Positions 60,739-64,000 of a stretch of DNA of 64,000 bases are shown piece after piece. This stretch comes from an uncultured Bacteroidota bacterium. Its GTDB lineage: Bacteria > Bacteroidota > Bacteroidia > Chitinophagales > Chitinophagaceae. Each line of letters begins with the position of its first letter. The stretch's first letter is position 1. Made by a program: the position numbers and the translations under genes. The notes under the pieces are model-generated. The model did not search any database. It was given only the letters and a program-made list of their open reading frames with translations, and had not been told where the DNA came from. The stretch lies in assembly GCA_903906365.1 (NCBI GenBank), contig CAIVKC010000034.1, positions 1 to 64,000 of the forward strand. The letters run 5' to 3'.

Positions 60739-62073
60739 ATGTTTGAAAATTTAACGGAAAGGCTTGAATCGGCCTTCAAGCAGGTAAAAGGTCAGGGACG
60801 TATAACGGAACTCAATGTGGCAGCTACTGTCAAAGATATCCGCCGGGCCCTCATTGATGCGGATGTGAACTATAAGATTGCCAAGGAATTTACAGATACC
60901 ATCAAAGACAAGGCCCTGGGCCAAAAGGTGATCAATGCGGTAAGCCCGGGTCAGCTGATGGTAAAGATTGTCAAAGATGAACTGGCCGGGCTTATGGGCG
61001 GGGTTGAAAGTGAGCTAAATGCAAAGGGAAATCCGGCGGTCATCCTCATTGCCGGCCTGCAGGGGAGTGGAAAGACCACTTTTTCCGGAAAGCTGGCCAA
61101 TTATCTCAAGAACAAAAAAGGCCTTTCACCCATGCTGGTGGCGGCCGACGTGTACCGGCCCGCTGCCATCGAACAACTAAAAGTGCTGGGTGGCCAGATT
61201 GACGTGGATGTATACAGTGAACCCGACAGCAAGGATGTGGTCCAGATCGCCCAGCATGCCATCCGGGAAGCCAGGAGCCGTAATAAGAATGTGGTCATCA
61301 TCGATACGGCAGGCCGCCTTTCCGTAGACGAGGTGATGATGAAGGAGGTGGCAGACATAAAGGCCGCCGTCAGTCCCCAGGAAATCCTTTTTGTCGTGGA
61401 TTCCATGACGGGTCAGGATGCGGTCAATACCGCCAAAATATTCAACGACCGGCTGGACTTCAGCGGGGTGGTGCTGACCAAACTGGATGGTGATACCCGC
61501 GGCGGTGCGGCCCTTTCGATCAAATATACTGTCAGCAAGCCCATTAAGTTTGTTTCCAGCGGCGAAAAACTGGATACCCTGGACGTTTTTTATCCGGACC
61601 GTATGGCCCAGCGCATCCTGGGTATGGGTGACATCACCACCCTGGTGGAAAAGGCGCAGGCTCAGTTCGACGAGGCAGAGGCCCAGAAGCTGGAAAAGAA
61701 GATCCGCAAGAACCAGTTTGATTTTGAGGACTTTAAGCAACAACTGGCACAGATTAAAAAAATGGGTAATATAAAGGACTTGCTGGGTATGATACCGGGC
61801 ATAGGGAAGGCTATGAAGGACATTGACATCAGTGATGATGCCTTTAAGGGCATTGAAGCGATGATCAATTCCATGACTCCCCATGAAAGGTCCAATCCGG
61901 ATGTGATCGACCAGAGCCGCCGCAAGCGCATAGCGGGTGGCAGCGGCAAGGACTTATCCGAGGTCAATGCCTTTCTCAAACAGTTTGACCAGATGAAGCA
62001 AATGATGAAGACCATGAATAAAATGCCCATGGGGGGCGGCATGGGCGGACGTATGGGCATGGGCAAACGTTAA
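60739..62073 (+). CDS. ffh: Signal recognition particle protein
   Basis: GLQGSGKTTFSGKLA, DTAGRL, C-terminal Met-rich M domain MKQMMKTMNKMPMGGGMGG. Confidence 0.97.
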   Translation: MFENLTERLESAFKQVKGQGRITELNVAATVKDIRRALIDADVNYKIAKEFTDTIKDKALGQKVINAVSPGQLMVKIVKDELAGLMGGVESELNAKGNPAVILIAGLQGSGKTTFSGKLANYLKNKKGLSPMLVAADVYRPAAIEQLKVLGGQIDVDVYSEPDSKDVVQIAQHAIREARSRNKNVVIIDTAGRLSVDEVMMKEVADIKAAVSPQEILFVVDSMTGQDAVNTAKIFNDRLDFSGVVLTKLDGDTRGGAALSIKYTVSKPIKFVSSGEKLDTLDVFYPDRMAQRILGMGDITTLVEKAQAQFDEAEAQKLEKKIRKNQFDFEDFKQQLAQIKKMGNIKDLLGMIPGIGKAMKDIDISDDAFKGIEAMINSMTPHERSNPDVIDQSRRKRIAGGSGKDLSEVNAFLKQFDQMKQMMKTMNKMPMGGGMGGRMGMGKR

Positions 62074-62133
62074 TTGGCTTGCTGTAAAAAAAATAACAGT
62101 CAGGATTAGAAAGATTATACCCGATGCATTAAA

Positions 62134-62164
62134 TTTGGATAATTCAGCGGGATTGTTACCTTTG
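62134..62164 (+). promoter_or_regulatory. Bacteroidota-type promoter of rpsP
   Basis: TTTG (62134-62137) - N19 - TACCTTTG (62157-62164). Confidence 0.75.
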
Positions 62165-62217
62165 CAATCCTAAAAAGCATAACCCTATTTGTTCACGCAT
62201 TTAAATTTCTATTTAAG

Positions 62218-62679
62218 ATGCCAGTAAAAATCAGACTGCAACGCCACGGGTCTAAGAAAAGACCTTTTTATTTCATCGTGGTTGCCGACGCAAGGGCACC
62301 ACGGGATGGTAAATTCATCCAGAAGATCGGAACCTACAATCCATTGACCGTTCCTGCCAGTGTTCAATTAGACCGCCAAAAAGCATTGGACTGGTTGCAC
62401 AAAGGGGCCCAGCCTACCGATACGGTACGCCGTATCCTTTCCTTCAAAGGAGTGCTGTACCTCAAGCATCTGCTGCGCGGGGTCAAACTGGGTTTGTTTG
62501 ACGAAACTGCCGCCATGGTAAAATTCCAGGCATGGCATTCAGACCACGAACTGAACCTGAAGAAGAAAAATGACGATCACCGCAAATCAAAATATGCCAA
62601 AAGGAACCAGGCTCCCGTCAGAAAAGTGGAGCGTAAGGTAGAAGGTGAACCCGAAGCTGGCGGACCGGCCGAAGCTTAA
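62218..62679 (+). CDS. rpsP: 30S ribosomal protein S16
   Basis: [42 protein letters not shown]. Confidence 0.97.
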   Translation: MPVKIRLQRHGSKKRPFYFIVVADARAPRDGKFIQKIGTYNPLTVPASVQLDRQKALDWLHKGAQPTDTVRRILSFKGVLYLKHLLRGVKLGLFDETAAMVKFQAWHSDHELNLKKKNDDHRKSKYAKRNQAPVRKVERKVEGEPEAGGPAEA

Positions 62680-62707
62680 GGTATAGCCCATCCGCTCAAT
62701 GATATGG

Positions 62708-62737
62708 TCCCGGTGAAAGGTATTCACCGGGATTTTT
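62708..62737 (+). terminator. Intrinsic terminator between rpsP and rimM
   Basis: TCCCGGTGAA aggta TTCACCGGGA TTTTT, perfect 10-bp stem. Confidence 0.85.
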
Positions 62738-62779
62738 GTGTATAACCGGCTCCAGTAGCCCGCAAAAAAACTGACCATT

Positions 62780-63295
62780 ATGAGCAATTATCGCAATATC
62801 GGAAAACTGGTGGCTTCTTTCGGACTCCAGGGAGAGCTGGTCTTCCAGCATCATTTTGGTAAGAAAACTTCCCTCAAAGGCCTGGAAATCATATTTCTGG
62901 AACAAAGAAAGGAGGAGCTGCTTCCCTATTTCATTGAACAGGCCCGGATCAAAACTGATACAGAGATTTATTTGAAACTGGAAGGAATCGGTTCCAAAGA
63001 AGAGGCCAAGAAGGTATTACAGAAGGAGGTATGGCTTGCTGAAGAGGAATTTGTAAAATTTGCCGCCAAATCTGCTCCCATATCCATGGTTGGCTACCTG
63101 CTGAAGGAAGGCAATACGGTCCTGGGGGAGATCCTGGAAGTCATCGAGCAGCCACACCAGGTACTTTGCCGGATAGAACTTAATGGTAATGAAGCTCTTA
63201 TACCAATAAATGAAGAGACCCTGCTGAAAATGGATAAGAAAAACAAAATCATCCTGGTCAGCCTGCCTGACGGACTGCTGGATATCTACCGTTGA
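62780..63295 (+). CDS. rimM: Ribosome maturation factor RimM
   Basis: NIGKLVASFGLQGELVFQHHFG; PRC-barrel C-terminus; follows rpsP. Confidence 0.92.
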   Translation: MSNYRNIGKLVASFGLQGELVFQHHFGKKTSLKGLEIIFLEQRKEELLPYFIEQARIKTDTEIYLKLEGIGSKEEAKKVLQKEVWLAEEEFVKFAAKSAPISMVGYLLKEGNTVLGEILEVIEQPHQVLCRIELNGNEALIPINEETLLKMDKKNKIILVSLPDGLLDIYR

Positions 63296-63296
63296 A

Positions 63297-63764
63297 TCAG
63301 GGTTGAGACTGGATGAAATCAGCCAGTAGTTTCATCCGGAAATAGAGGTTTCCCATCATCAGCGTCAAATTGTTCCGCAGCCCGCTGACCGTTCCGCCAT
63401 TCATTTTTTTCAGGTTCCTGAGTTCCACGATCTTCTCATCGATCTTGTCCACGATTCGTTCTGCATTCCAACCTTGATACTTCCTGTTACGCTCATCGTG
63501 TATATGGGAAAGCTGGAGGGTGCCCGGTTTCAGTTTGCGGAAGGCAAAATTCTTGCTGACGGCCTGCCTGATGGCCTCATTGTGCAGCATATCAATCATG
63601 ACGTCATAGGAGGTTTGGTTGAGAAAACCATTGCTGAGCATATTGAGGTTATCCCTCAACTCCATGATAAGCTGCTTTTTTACAATATTGCTGGTCTTTG
63701 ATTCCTTTTGCAGGAATGCAACCAGTTCCTGTAGGGGGGCTATCCCGGCATTTAACCAATCCAT
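63297..63764 (-). CDS. Hypothetical protein
   Basis: 155-aa ORF with ordinary composition, no recognised family. Confidence 0.7.
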   Translation of the reverse strand: MDWLNAGIAPLQELVAFLQKESKTSNIVKKQLIMELRDNLNMLSNGFLNQTSYDVMIDMLHNEAIRQAVSKNFAFRKLKPGTLQLSHIHDERNRKYQGWNAERIVDKIDEKIVELRNLKKMNGGTVSGLRNNLTLMMGNLYFRMKLLADFIQSQP

Positions 63765-63845
63765 AGGCTAAAAATACCGAATTTTGCCAGTTTGGCCCGG
63801 CCCCATACTAATTTAATTAGTAACTTGTAGCACCCAATCCAATCT

Positions 63846-64000
63846 TTGACTGCAGCCAAACGCCATATTGCCCATTTTGACCTGGACGCCTTTTTTGTAT
63901 CGGTGGAATGCATCCATGATCCCGGCCTCAAAGGCAAACCCCTGATTGTAGGCGGACACAATGAGCGCGGGGTAGTGGCTGCCTGCAGTTACGAAGCGCG
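63846..64000 (+). CDS. dinB: DNA polymerase IV (Y-family), 5' fragment cut by window end
   Basis: [51 protein letters not shown] read directly; TTG start inferred. Confidence 0.85.
   Translation, partial: MTAAKRHIAHFDLDAFFVSVECIHDPGLKGKPLIVGGHNERGVVAACSYEA

Noticed and set aside
1-64000. CRISPR arrays, tRNA or rRNA genes
   Set aside because: Looked for regularly spaced repeats and GTTCGAATC-type T-arm patterns in intergenic regions; none convincing. The GAATCGAACCG near 28430 is nuoB coding sequence.

Overview
This window is a chromosomal segment from a Bacteroidota bacterium, probably Chitinophagales/Sphingobacteriia-like (inferred from TonB/ExbD architecture, a short NuoG, TAnnTTTG promoters and RpoD size). 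Core content: mnmE; an exbB-exbD-exbD-tonB operon; a metzincin-like DUF5117/DUF5118 protease; a FtsX/MacB-type permease; a complete nuoA-N operon on the minus strand; a TonB / small membrane protein / PstS-like / TPR cluster; a low-MW phosphotyrosine phosphatase; hisS; a thiolase; rlmN; two pseudouridine synthases; an AraC regulator divergent from an AGE-epimerase / GH28 / SGNH (pectin-type) cluster; an aquaporin; a fused icmF; L-rhamnose mutarotase and an amidohydrolase; an S4 protein; an M20 dipeptidase; a CDF transporter; an LptF/G permease; rpoD; ffh; rpsP; rimM; and the 5' end of dinB. The most interesting accessory feature is an AT-rich IS1595-family element that I could delimit to the base: 49898-52534, with 27-bp imperfect TIRs (20/27) starting GGC and a perfect 8-bp target duplication CGTTCCAT. 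It carries several passenger ORFs, including two small ORFs missing from the ORF track, and a roughly 94-nt imperfect hairpin that looks like a structured RNA. Other points: a decayed histidine-kinase ATPase relic, an unlisted 55-aa ORF leading the AGE/GH28 operon, a 10-bp inverted repeat in the AraC divergent promoter region, several promoters placed so close to ATGs that leaderless mRNAs are likely, and an intrinsic terminator between rpsP and rimM. All calls come from reading the sequence and the supplied translations; no database search was run.
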